Source: Armatimonadota bacterium
GTDB lineage: Bacteria; Armatimonadota; Fimbriimonadia; Fimbriimonadales; Fimbriimonadaceae
Assembly (NCBI GenBank): GCA_016789105.1
Contig: JAEURN010000011.1
Span: 1-64,000 of the forward strand
Length of the DNA stretch: 64,000 nucleotides
Reading direction: 5' to 3'
Part shown: piece by piece, positions 16,915 through 23,681 of the stretch
How the letters are laid out: each line of letters starts with the position of its first letter
Numbering within the stretch: the first letter of the stretch is position 1
Notes under the pieces: generated by a model
Databases searched by the model: none
Told to the model about the DNA's origin: nothing
Seen by the model: only the letters and a program-made list of their open reading frames with translations
Made by a program: the position numbers and the translations under genes

Positions 16915-16932
16915 ATATGACCAATATCATAG
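16915..16932. promoter_or_regulatory. Island palindrome 7, ATATGA-N6-TCATAG
   Basis: Centre 16923.5, 41.5 bases from the ATG of the porin-like gene at 16965. AAAGAT at 16953-16958 is the -10 candidate. It lies 50 bases from palindrome 6, which controls the divergent operon. Confidence 0.75.
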
Positions 16933-16964
16933 GAATCCAAGAAGCAGTCAGCAAAGATTAACTT

Positions 16965-18134
16965 ATGCCGATCCCTTTGGACAACTTCGACAGTCGCGAC
17001 ATTCAAATTCAGCCAATACTGGAGTTTCGAGCCCGGTATGAGCGGCGTATCGACGCGGACTTTCAACCTGACCGGCGTGATAATCGAAGCAACCTGTTGC
17101 TCAGAGGACGAGTCGGTCTGCAATTGAGCAAAGACGGTGTCACGGGCAGAATCGTGTACCAACACGCGAGCTCACTCAACTGGTTCCCCGCCGGCAACGG
17201 TATTGCGATCCGAAGCGATCTCCTTGAAGCCAACGTCAGCTTCAAGAATGGAGCGACCACCTACACACTAGGGCGGCAACGTTTCGGGTTGGGCAATCGA
17301 AGGCTCATCGGCGAACTCGATTGGAACAATATCGCCAACGCGTTCGAAGGCCTAAAAGTTGAGGACCGGACTTGGACCTTCTTCCTGATGCGTGCCGGCG
17401 TATTGCCAACTCCCTCGAAGAACTTAGTTTTGTCGGGAGTCACCTTCAAGATGGCGTCCAACACGACGGCATTCATCATCAAAGTTGATGATGCAAAGGG
17501 GGTAGCTCAGACTCGGTATACGCTTTCGAATGAGGGAACGTTGAAGCCGAATGCGCAATCGACCTTAAGCTATCAAATCGGCTTCCAGGCGGGTCATCAG
17601 GACGGGAAAAGTGTGCAGGCTTGGGCGGCGAATGGAAGGTTCGGAATGGATATCGCGCCAAAGGTGGAGGCGTACGGCGATGTCAACATCGCCAGCGGCG
17701 GCAGTAGCAACCGGGTCAACTCCACTTTTGATCAGCTTTATCCCACCGGGCATGATCGGCTCGGATTGATGGACACGACAGGATGGGAGAACATTATCTC
17801 TGCGACCGCGGGACTGAAGTTCAAACCAAGTGCCGATTCGTCGCTCCGGCTCAGTTACACGTGGTTGCAGCTTTACGACAAGCGTGACGCTTGGTATGGA
17901 GTAGGCGGAGCGATTAATGCCTTCGGCGCAACGCTCTATAGAGACCCAACCGGGAACGCAGGTCGCGATATTGGGCAGGAAATCAGTCTAGACTACTCGT
18001 CGACGTTGGCCAATGGCTTCACCATGAGTACTGGCGCTGGAGTCTTTCTTCCAGGCCGATTTGTGAAGTCCATCGGCGGAGGCAGATCGGGAAATCAGAC
18101 CTTCGGCTACTTCATGCTCGGTTGGAAATTCTGA
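16965..18134 (+). CDS. Porin-like outer-membrane beta-barrel protein (alginate-export-like), no visible signal peptide
   Basis: A 389-residue protein made of alternating amphipathic strands, such as LEFRARYERRIDADFQ, LLLRGRVGLQLSKDG and TYTLGRQRFGLGNRRL. It ends in an aromatic GYFMLGWKF, as outer-membrane barrels do. It resembles alginate-export/porin proteins found with anion-uptake genes, so an outer-membrane path for nitrate is a plausible role. Oddly, the protein begins directly at the barrel: the ATG is preceded by an in-frame stop two codons upstream (TAA at 16959-16961) and no signal peptide is present. Either the true N-terminus is lost, or export differs. Convergent with the regulator, 2 bases apart. 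Confidence 0.65.
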   Translation: MPIPLDNFDSRDIQIQPILEFRARYERRIDADFQPDRRDNRSNLLLRGRVGLQLSKDGVTGRIVYQHASSLNWFPAGNGIAIRSDLLEANVSFKNGATTYTLGRQRFGLGNRRLIGELDWNNIANAFEGLKVEDRTWTFFLMRAGVLPTPSKNLVLSGVTFKMASNTTAFIIKVDDAKGVAQTRYTLSNEGTLKPNAQSTLSYQIGFQAGHQDGKSVQAWAANGRFGMDIAPKVEAYGDVNIASGGSSNRVNSTFDQLYPTGHDRLGLMDTTGWENIISATAGLKFKPSADSSLRLSYTWLQLYDKRDAWYGVGGAINAFGATLYRDPTGNAGRDIGQEISLDYSSTLANGFTMSTGAGVFLPGRFVKSIGGGRSGNQTFGYFMLGWKF

Positions 18135-18136
18135 AC

Positions 18137-18838
18137 CTACCGTACGGCCTGAAGCAGTTTTTCCAGGTCTTTCACAAGAATGTGGCGCGCTTGGGTTTCA
18201 ATCCACTCTTGCTTCTGCCAGCGGCTAATGATACGGATCGTGGACTCCACGGTCGTACCAGCGAGCTCAGCGATTTCTTGCCTCGTGAGAGGAACGTCCA
18301 ACAAAAGCCCCTCGGGGAGTTCACGCCCAAACGACCGCGTGAGTACGAGAAGCACCGCCGCGACGCGTTGCTCAACTGTCCCTACTGAAAGGTGGGCGAT
18401 GAGGTCGAATGACTGTCTTAGCCGGTGCGTAGTGCGCTTGAAAACCTGTTCTTTCAAAACGACGTTCTTCTCATAGACCGGTAAAAAGCCTGCCTTCGGC
18501 ACTTTGAGATACCAGGTTCCGGTGATCGCTTTGGCTGACTGCGGGCACCCTGTGCCATCGATGGCCCCTAACAAACCGAACACGTGACCTGGACCCATGA
18601 TTTCGGTCGTGATCTCCTGATGGCTTGGCCCCACTGTGGTCATCTTGATGAAACCAGTACCAACGACGCCAAAAAAAGAGACACTGCTACCGCTAAGCCA
18701 AATCGTCTCGCCCTTCTCGGCATGTGCCATCCGAGAGTTCACCACAAGCTCCCCGACCTGTTCATCCGTAAGGCCTCCCAGCAACGTGCTGCTCAAGAAG
18801 ACTTCCCGGCGTGACGGTGCTTCGACTTGCTCAGACAT
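18137..18838 (-). CDS. Crp/Fnr family transcription regulator, probable master regulator of the nitrate island
   Basis: A 233-residue protein. The cyclic-nucleotide-type sensor domain (about 15-125) has no Fnr-like N-terminal cysteine cluster; Cys98 is the only cysteine. A dimer helix follows, and the winged helix is at about 155-233. The recognition helix reads TTVESTIRIISR. Glu198 and Arg202 occupy the positions of Glu181/Arg185 in CRP, which read the GA of the half-site, while Val197 replaces the Arg that reads G in TGTGA. That fits the TATGA half-sites found seven times in the island. ATG 18838 has CAAACT at -12 to -7. No palindrome is seen before its own gene. The signal (NO, nitrate or redox) is unknown. 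Confidence 0.88.
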   Translation of the reverse strand: MSEQVEAPSRREVFLSSTLLGGLTDEQVGELVVNSRMAHAEKGETIWLSGSSVSFFGVVGTGFIKMTTVGPSHQEITTEIMGPGHVFGLLGAIDGTGCPQSAKAITGTWYLKVPKAGFLPVYEKNVVLKEQVFKRTTHRLRQSFDLIAHLSVGTVEQRVAAVLLVLTRSFGRELPEGLLLDVPLTRQEIAELAGTTVESTIRIISRWQKQEWIETQARHILVKDLEKLLQAVR

Positions 18839-18915
18839 GGAATGAGTTTGGCAGATTAGTCAAGCGCATATTCAGACCACATTGCCGAAATTGAGCTCAT
18901 ATCTTGTCTCTCCAA

Positions 18916-18980
18916 GGTCTCTCCAACGCGGTGGAAAACTGTGGACGCTCAGGTTCAAACGCGGACATCGACTTAGGTTC
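18916..18980. repeat. Right-flank repeat block of the nitrate island
   Basis: GGTCTCTCC at 18916-18924 and ACTTAGGTTC at 18971-18980 repeat the two words at 778-786 and 835-844 in the same orientation, separated by 46 bases here and 48 there. A second partial GTCTCTCC lies at 18906. The sequence between the words is not alike. It may be the scar of cassette insertion. No gene is visible between 18839 and 19095. Confidence 0.4.
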
Positions 18981-19017
18981 ATTGAACCTGAAAAATGTCA
19001 GTCCTAAGGAGGGCGTC

Positions 19018-19045
19018 GGGGGTTCGATTCCCTCCGGGGCCGCCA
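19018..19045 (+). other. 3' end of a tRNA gene (T-arm, acceptor strand, CCA) without its 5' half; candidate attachment site
   Basis: 19018-19034 reads as a T-arm (GGGGG, loop TTCGATT, CCCTC). It is followed by acceptor strand CGGGGCC, discriminator G and an encoded CCA. A matching 5' acceptor (GGCCCCG) is not found upstream, so only the last 28 bases of a tRNA are present. Such 3' fragments are typical of attachment sites left by islands that integrate into tRNA genes. The acceptor and G discriminator would suit tRNA-Glu or a similar species. Confidence 0.6.
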
Positions 19046-19095
19046 AGAATCTCTGTTCGAGACGCTATCTTCGACATCAGCCGGTTAGTTCAAAC

Positions 19096-19470
19096 TTAAT
19101 GATCGCTTTTGGCCGCGATTCGATCATCGTAACTGATCCGATGTTGCTCCACATTTTCAAAATTTTCGAGTGCCCAACGACATAGCATTTGCAGTGGCGG
19201 CACAACGCTCTGCCCCAGATTGGTGAGCTCATACTCAGTATGAGGTGGAACGACTGGAAAAACTGTCCGCCGCACAAAGCCGTCGCGCTCCATCCGGCGC
19301 AATGTTTGAGTGAGTACTTTCTTCGAAACATTGGGGATAGCGCGCTGCAAACCCGAGAAGCGTTGCTTACCGTTCATGAGTGCATGCACAACCACAACAA
19401 ACCAGTGGTCACTCACGACGGCGAGGGCCTTTTGTGCCCCGAGCTGGGTATTTTCCTGAGTGTTTCTCAT
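19096..19470 (-). CDS. HxlR family winged-helix regulator
   Basis: A 124-residue protein with the HxlR core: SDHWFVVVVHALMNGKQRFSGLQRAI, KVLTQTLRRMERDGFVRR and the wing YELTNLGQSVVPPL. The frame continues upstream to 19545 but ATG 19470 gives the normal N-terminus and is preceded by an AGAGG-type ribosome site. TATAGT at about 19492-19487 could be its -10. Two GGTAAC words flank the ATG and may form an operator. It is divergent from the DJ-1/PfpI operon, which it probably controls, as HxlR proteins often regulate adjacent detoxification genes in response to reactive aldehydes. Confidence 0.85.
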   Translation of the reverse strand: MRNTQENTQLGAQKALAVVSDHWFVVVVHALMNGKQRFSGLQRAIPNVSKKVLTQTLRRMERDGFVRRTVFPVVPPHTEYELTNLGQSVVPPLQMLCRWALENFENVEQHRISYDDRIAAKSDH

Positions 19471-19526
19471 GGTAACCTCTAGGTAACTATAGACAGAATA
19501 ATACCCTACTATGTCAATGTGGGCGT

Positions 19527-20297
19527 ATGTCACTTCGTGATCCAAACGCAGTTTCCAAGCTACGCCCCAAGCGCATTGCCATTGTCATCTCGAATCCTGC
19601 GGTCTCCACGACCACAGGTTGGCCGGTGGGCTTTTGGTGGAGCGAATTAACCCACCCTTACTATGAGTTCACCGAGCAAGGGTACGAGGTGGAAGTGTTC
19701 AGCGTGACCGGGGGCAAATGCGAAGCAGATGCGATGAGCGACCCGCGCGATGCAAGCGGCTACTCGGCGACGGACCTCATCTCCATGGGATTCATCGCAA
19801 CTCCAACGCTGTCGGCACTCGTGGAAAAAACGCGTCCGGTCGACGAAATCGACGTGAACCGGTTTGACGCGATCGTTGTGGCGGGCGGGCAAGCCCCAAT
19901 GTTCACTTTCGAGTCCGCGACCGGCCTGCATATGAAATTTGCCGAGTTTTACGAATCGGGCAAGGTCACCTGTGCCCTGTGCCACGGAACAGCGATTCTG
20001 CGATACGCGCGATTGTCGAACGGCGAACTCTTGGTCAAAGGCAAGACGGTAACCGGATTCGCCAACGTGGAAGAAGACTTCGCCGACAACGCGGTGTGGG
20101 AATACGGCCTGCTTCCGCGGGACAAGCACGTTATGCCTTGGCGAATCGAAGATGTCCTGAAAAACCTTGGCGCGAACTACGTGCAGGTTGGCTTGTGGCG
20201 GTCGTTTGCGGTGCGTGACGGCAATCTCGTCACCGGCCAGCAGAATTTTTCCGGTGCCGAAACAGCGCGCATGGTCATCCGCGCGTTGGGGGAATGA
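19527..20297 (+). CDS. DJ-1/PfpI family protein (class I glutamine amidotransferase-like)
   Basis: A 256-residue alpha/beta protein. The nucleophile elbow is CALCHGTAIL with the Cys typical of DJ-1/PfpI and Hsp31-type proteins. An earlier DAIVVAGGQAPMF strand-loop is also conserved. Members act as glyoxalase-like or deglycase enzymes and chaperones, but the exact reaction cannot be read here. It is first in an operon with a hydrolase and an NADP-dependent oxidoreductase, divergent from the HxlR regulator. This combination suggests handling of reactive carbonyl or electrophilic compounds. Confidence 0.85.
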   Translation: MSLRDPNAVSKLRPKRIAIVISNPAVSTTTGWPVGFWWSELTHPYYEFTEQGYEVEVFSVTGGKCEADAMSDPRDASGYSATDLISMGFIATPTLSALVEKTRPVDEIDVNRFDAIVVAGGQAPMFTFESATGLHMKFAEFYESGKVTCALCHGTAILRYARLSNGELLVKGKTVTGFANVEEDFADNAVWEYGLLPRDKHVMPWRIEDVLKNLGANYVQVGLWRSFAVRDGNLVTGQQNFSGAETARMVIRALGE

Positions 20298-20298
20298 C

Positions 20299-21006
20299 AT
20301 GATGATGAGATTTATCTTCGTGCACGGTTCTTGGATGAACGAGAAATGCTGGGCTCCTGTCCGCTCGCTGCTCGAAGCGCAGGGTTGCGAGACGGTGGCA
20401 GTCAACCTGCCTGGACATGGACATGATGAAACTCCGCTGAGCGCACTCACCTTTGCGAGCTATACGGATGCGGTGCGCGCCGCGTTGACGAGCCCGTCTG
20501 TGCTTGTCGGGCACAGCATGGCTGGTACCGTGATCAGCCAAGTCGCAGAGCTTGCACCCAAAAGGATCCAATCGCTCATCTATGTTGCGGCTTACCTGTT
20601 GAAGAGCGGACAGACGCTGAATGAACTCGCACAATCCGATGCTGACTCTGGTGTCGGCCCGGCGATGCGCCCGGCACCCGACTGGAGCACGTTGGATTTG
20701 GACGAACCAAGCCGTTCCCCGCTGTTCTTCCACGATGTTGACCCTTTGGTCGCCGAGCCGTTTTTGGCCCAGTGGCGAGCCGAGCCAGTTGCTCCTCTTG
20801 GCACGCCCATACAGTTGGGTGATGCCTATGCGGGCGTCCCTCGTTGGTATGTGCGAACCGAGCTGGATCGGGTAATCAGTCCTTCCATGCAAGCGCAGAT
20901 GCTTGAAGCAACCCCTTGCAAACAACGCTCGTTGCCCACCGGTCACTTGCCAATGCTTGCGCAACCCAAAGCGCTTGCCGACATTTTGCTGGAGGCGACA
21001 AAGTGA
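20299..21006 (+). CDS. Alpha/beta-hydrolase
   Basis: A 235-residue hydrolase. FVHGSWMNEKCW provides the oxyanion-hole HG motif, VGHSMAG holds the catalytic serine, and the C-terminal TGHLPMLAQP holds the catalytic histidine. It resembles the EstC/salicylate-esterase-like group of small esterases. It starts one base after the DJ-1 stop and overlaps the next gene by 4 bases (GTGA), so it is cotranscribed. Three consecutive ATG codons occur at the start (20299, 20302, 20305); the first is chosen. Confidence 0.85.
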   Translation: MMMRFIFVHGSWMNEKCWAPVRSLLEAQGCETVAVNLPGHGHDETPLSALTFASYTDAVRAALTSPSVLVGHSMAGTVISQVAELAPKRIQSLIYVAAYLLKSGQTLNELAQSDADSGVGPAMRPAPDWSTLDLDEPSRSPLFFHDVDPLVAEPFLAQWRAEPVAPLGTPIQLGDAYAGVPRWYVRTELDRVISPSMQAQMLEATPCKQRSLPTGHLPMLAQPKALADILLEATK

Positions 21007-21596
21007 AGATCGGCGTCATTGGCAGAGGCAACGTTGGCAATACCTTGGGGGGTCGCTTTGCCGAAGCGGGCTATCAAGTGATGTACGGCGTGAAGTCTCC
21101 AGTCCAAGGCGATGAGCAATCGGTGGAGGTGGTGGCGCAATGGGCCGACATGATTGTTCTGAGCGTGCCCGCAACCGCAATCACAGCGGAGTTCTTTAGG
21201 GGCGAGGGGTGGCAAGGAAAAATTGTGGTGGATGCCACAAACCCGATAGCACCGGGCTTTGATGGCCTCGATTGGGGCGATGAGCATTCGTGGGGCGAGC
21301 GGGTGGCGCGACTTTTACCAGATTCGCACGTGGTCAAGGCCTTTAACACTGTCGGATTCAATGTCATGGAGAATCCAAAATTTGGCGGGAAGTCGGCAAC
21401 GATGCTGGTCGCCGGCGACGATGCCGAATCAAAGCGTCTCGTTATTGAGGCAGCGGCTGCGATCGGCTTTTCGCCCGAGGACGCCGGGCCCCTCACCCAG
21501 GCTCGATGGCTGGAGGCATTCGCTTGGCTTTGGATTTCAATGGCCGTGAAATTTGGCCATGGGCGAGAGATGGCGTTTTTGTTCGCAAGACGGTAG
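21003..21596 (+). CDS. NADP-dependent oxidoreductase of the F420-reductase-like (NADPH-binding) family
   Basis: A 197-residue Rossmann protein starting at GTG 21003 inside the previous stop. The nucleotide motif is IGVIGRGNVGNTLG. VVDATNPIAPG and VVKAFNTVGFNVMENP are the conserved segments of the family that includes F420H2:NADP oxidoreductase and many F420-independent homologues. It is the last gene in the HxlR-linked operon. The specific substrate is unknown. Confidence 0.85.
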   Translation: MKIGVIGRGNVGNTLGGRFAEAGYQVMYGVKSPVQGDEQSVEVVAQWADMIVLSVPATAITAEFFRGEGWQGKIVVDATNPIAPGFDGLDWGDEHSWGERVARLLPDSHVVKAFNTVGFNVMENPKFGGKSATMLVAGDDAESKRLVIEAAAAIGFSPEDAGPLTQARWLEAFAWLWISMAVKFGHGREMAFLFARR

Positions 21597-21840
21597 ATGA
21601 GGCATCGCCTGACATGCTGTCAGAGTGCCGCTCATCTCCTTTTAGTGTCCCGTTCATCTAAGAGCGGTTCGCCGAGAAACTAACAACGGATAAGGAATCA
21701 CCACCGAGAATGACCTGCTTCTCTCCTCTAGTGGTCTGCTATCACCCACAGGTTTTGAAAGACTTCCATATACGACCGTGGGTTCAGCGAGGTGGATTCC
21801 ACGCTCTTCGCCTTTGTCCAAAAGTTAGGTCAAGAGTTTC

Positions 21841-21860
21841 GGCCCCATCCGGGGCCGCCA
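21841..21860 (+). other. tRNA acceptor-stem-like remnant (GGCCCC...GGGGCCGCCA)
   Basis: GGCCCC at 21841-21846 pairs with GGGGCC at 21851-21856 and is followed by G and CCA, that is, an acceptor stem without a tRNA body. The 14 bases TCCGGGGCCGCCAA at 21848-21861 are identical to 19033-19046, where the same tRNA 3' end occurs. The 2.8-kb HxlR/DJ-1 segment is thus bracketed by direct repeats. The rest of 21597-21901 shows no gene. Coincidence of a short GC-rich hairpin is possible. Confidence 0.45.
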
Positions 21861-21901
21861 ATCGCATTACCTTGCAAGCGAGGCTAGATTTTGGAAGGCC
21901 T

Positions 21902-22345
21902 CTACAAAAACCTAACTGTGGCGGAATACCCTTCCGGTTCCTCACAAGTGGTGAGCTCCCATCCGTTTGCCCGGGCCACTTCTCGGCAGATCCGCAGGCC
22001 AAGGCCGTTGCCAGCCGGCCCGTCCCCTTGATGGATGGCGTTCTGGATGACCAGCTCCGGGCCAGCCCCCGAGTGGCTGACGGAGACAGAGACGTTGGTT
22101 CCTTCGGGGCAATGCCGAAAGGCGTTTTCAAGCAGGTTCCGCACCAGTAGGACAAGGTGCTCTCGGTTGGCGAGGATTACAATTCCTGGGACGGAATCGA
22201 GTTGGAGCCGGATCGACTTCAACTCCGTCAGCGGTTGCAGCCCAACCAGCGTGTCATCGAATACTGACCGGAGATCGGCCTGCCCGCGGGGTGCCCGGGG
22301 CAAATACCGCAAAGGCCCTCGGCGGCAAACCGTTCAAGTTCTAAA
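21902..22345 (-). pseudogene. Remnant of a sensor histidine kinase (HATPase domain only, frameshifted)
   Basis: The intact frame (21902-22312, TTG start) encodes 136 residues. It has the N box NLLENAFRHCPEG and the G2-like box GNGLGLRICREVARANG of a histidine-kinase ATPase domain. The G1 region is weak and the membrane sensor and phospho-acceptor His domain are missing. Just upstream, the sequence that would continue the coiled coil (ELERFAAEGL) is in another frame, so a frameshift near 22312 is likely. It is a truncated relic at the junction between the tRNA-remnant zone and the protease locus. Confidence 0.65.
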
Positions 22346-22357
22346 ACTAAGGACACC

Positions 22358-22386
22358 GGCTAGCCTTGGAACCGCCAAGGTTAGCC
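22358..22386. repeat. 12-bp inverted repeat hairpin
   Basis: 22358-22369 and 22375-22386 form a 12-bp stem with one G-T pair and loop AACCG. It lies between the kinase remnant and the sigma-like gene. No T-run follows on either strand, so an intrinsic terminator is doubtful. It may be a remnant of a mobile palindrome. Confidence 0.4.
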
Positions 22387-22560
22387 CAACCGGTTTCTGA
22401 TCAGAGCCAAAGGGTTTGATGGCCGGCAAGCTCCTGCGCACCCAACTTGCTTTTGCATTCTTCAAGTTGTTTGTCGCAGGCAGGGAGCGCGCGAATCGCA
22501 CGCCCCGCATTGCAGACGGGTTCCCGCATATGATATTGTTCGAACAGGGGTTGGCTACCT

Positions 22561-23676
22561 ATGTGGTTTTCACTGGATCAGGTCGATGGACGGTACGCCC
22601 CGCCGTTGCGGATCCGGGCCGGCATGTTCGGAGACCTTGACCGGCGCTATTTGCGCCGATCCGAAGAATTGGGCGACATTTTCTACCGGCTCCACTTTGC
22701 GTTGATCGAGAAGCTGAGTCAGAGCGGGTTCAACAATAGCGAAAAAGGTGAGTTCGCTATGAAGGAAGCAACCTATAGCTGTTGGGTGCCGGTTCACCGG
22801 ATGCGGTTTTGGGATGAGAAGGATGCGCCTGACCCCAAGCCAAAGCCGATTTCAAACATGGATGCCTTCATCCGGACACGGTGCGCCTATGCCCGCATCA
22901 AGGCTTACCGGAAATTCTCCCCGAACTATTCGTCGGTGGATAAAAAGCTCCGGGAAATCGTGGCCGCCAGCCCTCGGATCGAATCCACGCCACCGGAAGG
23001 CAAATCGCCTGGCTTGGTTTTTGCTTCCCAAAGTTTCCCCTCCGGATTGCCGAAGCCGGGGCGGTTCAGTCCCGTCTTGGCCGGTTGGATCGGCAAACCA
23101 GAAACTCTTGCCAGCGCCTTCCCGGGCGACCCCGTCCCCAGCGAAAACCTGGTTTGTTCTGTGCTGGCCGAGGCCGGCGGGTGCATGGCCATCCCCACGC
23201 TTGTCGGGTTGCTTGCGGCCGCCTTTCCTGGCATCGAACTGCCGAAGACGGTTTCTGCGGACGCCGAGTCGCCCGGCCAGGAAGGGATCCAAGGCGGGCT
23301 CTCTGCCGATGCACTCGCGATCTTGAGGGCCGAATACGAGATGGTGAAACGCGGGTTCGGACGTCTGAACATTGACGAACTCCGTGTTTTGTATCTCAGC
23401 GTGCCCGAAGGGCAGTCCGGCTGCCCCGCCGAATTCGCCATCGCCTCCGATCAGGAATCAATTGGCAGCCTGGCGGAACTGTTGGATGTTACGGAAGATC
23501 AGGTCCGAGCCTGGTTGGATCAGATCCTGCTCGTCCGCCAAGGACCCGGGGTGACAGGCATGAATGCGGCTTTTGTCGGGAATTTGCTGGGCATCTCCCC
23601 TGGCCTGGTGACTTCGAGGCTCAAAGAGGCCCGGAACAAGCTACGGAGGATTGAAAACCTCGGGGCGAGACCTTAA
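22561..23676 (+). CDS. Sigma-70 region-4-like DNA-binding protein (candidate sigma factor)
   Basis: 371 residues. The last 40 residues (AAFVGNLLGISPGLVTSRLKEARNKLRRIE) match the second half of sigma-70 region 4. An earlier SIGSLAELLDVTEDQVRAWLDQIL is a second, similar helix-turn-helix. The N-terminal 200 residues do not show a convincing region 2, so this may be a divergent sigma factor or only a sigma-like regulator. It is followed after 5 bases by a membrane anti-sigma-like gene, the classical arrangement of an ECF pair. ATG 22561 is the first start; ATG 22759 would give a shorter form. Upstream TATGAT (22529-22534) could be a -10. Confidence 0.55.
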   Translation: MWFSLDQVDGRYAPPLRIRAGMFGDLDRRYLRRSEELGDIFYRLHFALIEKLSQSGFNNSEKGEFAMKEATYSCWVPVHRMRFWDEKDAPDPKPKPISNMDAFIRTRCAYARIKAYRKFSPNYSSVDKKLREIVAASPRIESTPPEGKSPGLVFASQSFPSGLPKPGRFSPVLAGWIGKPETLASAFPGDPVPSENLVCSVLAEAGGCMAIPTLVGLLAAAFPGIELPKTVSADAESPGQEGIQGGLSADALAILRAEYEMVKRGFGRLNIDELRVLYLSVPEGQSGCPAEFAIASDQESIGSLAELLDVTEDQVRAWLDQILLVRQGPGVTGMNAAFVGNLLGISPGLVTSRLKEARNKLRRIENLGARP

Positions 23677-23681
23677 CTTGT

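Noticed and set aside
16824-17165. Open frame on the minus strand across the divergent promoter region
   Set aside because: It covers both regulatory palindromes and part of the porin gene and has no recognisable protein pattern; it is a shadow frame.
19018-19045. Reading the tRNA 3' fragment as the end of a tmRNA
   Set aside because: Discriminator is G and position 70 is G, so the alanine identity (G3-U70, A73) of tmRNA is missing; no tag frame nearby.
22504-22540. Further copy of the nitrate palindrome (TATGATATTG) before the sigma-like gene
   Set aside because: Only one half-site is present; it is better read as a -10 hexamer TATGAT.
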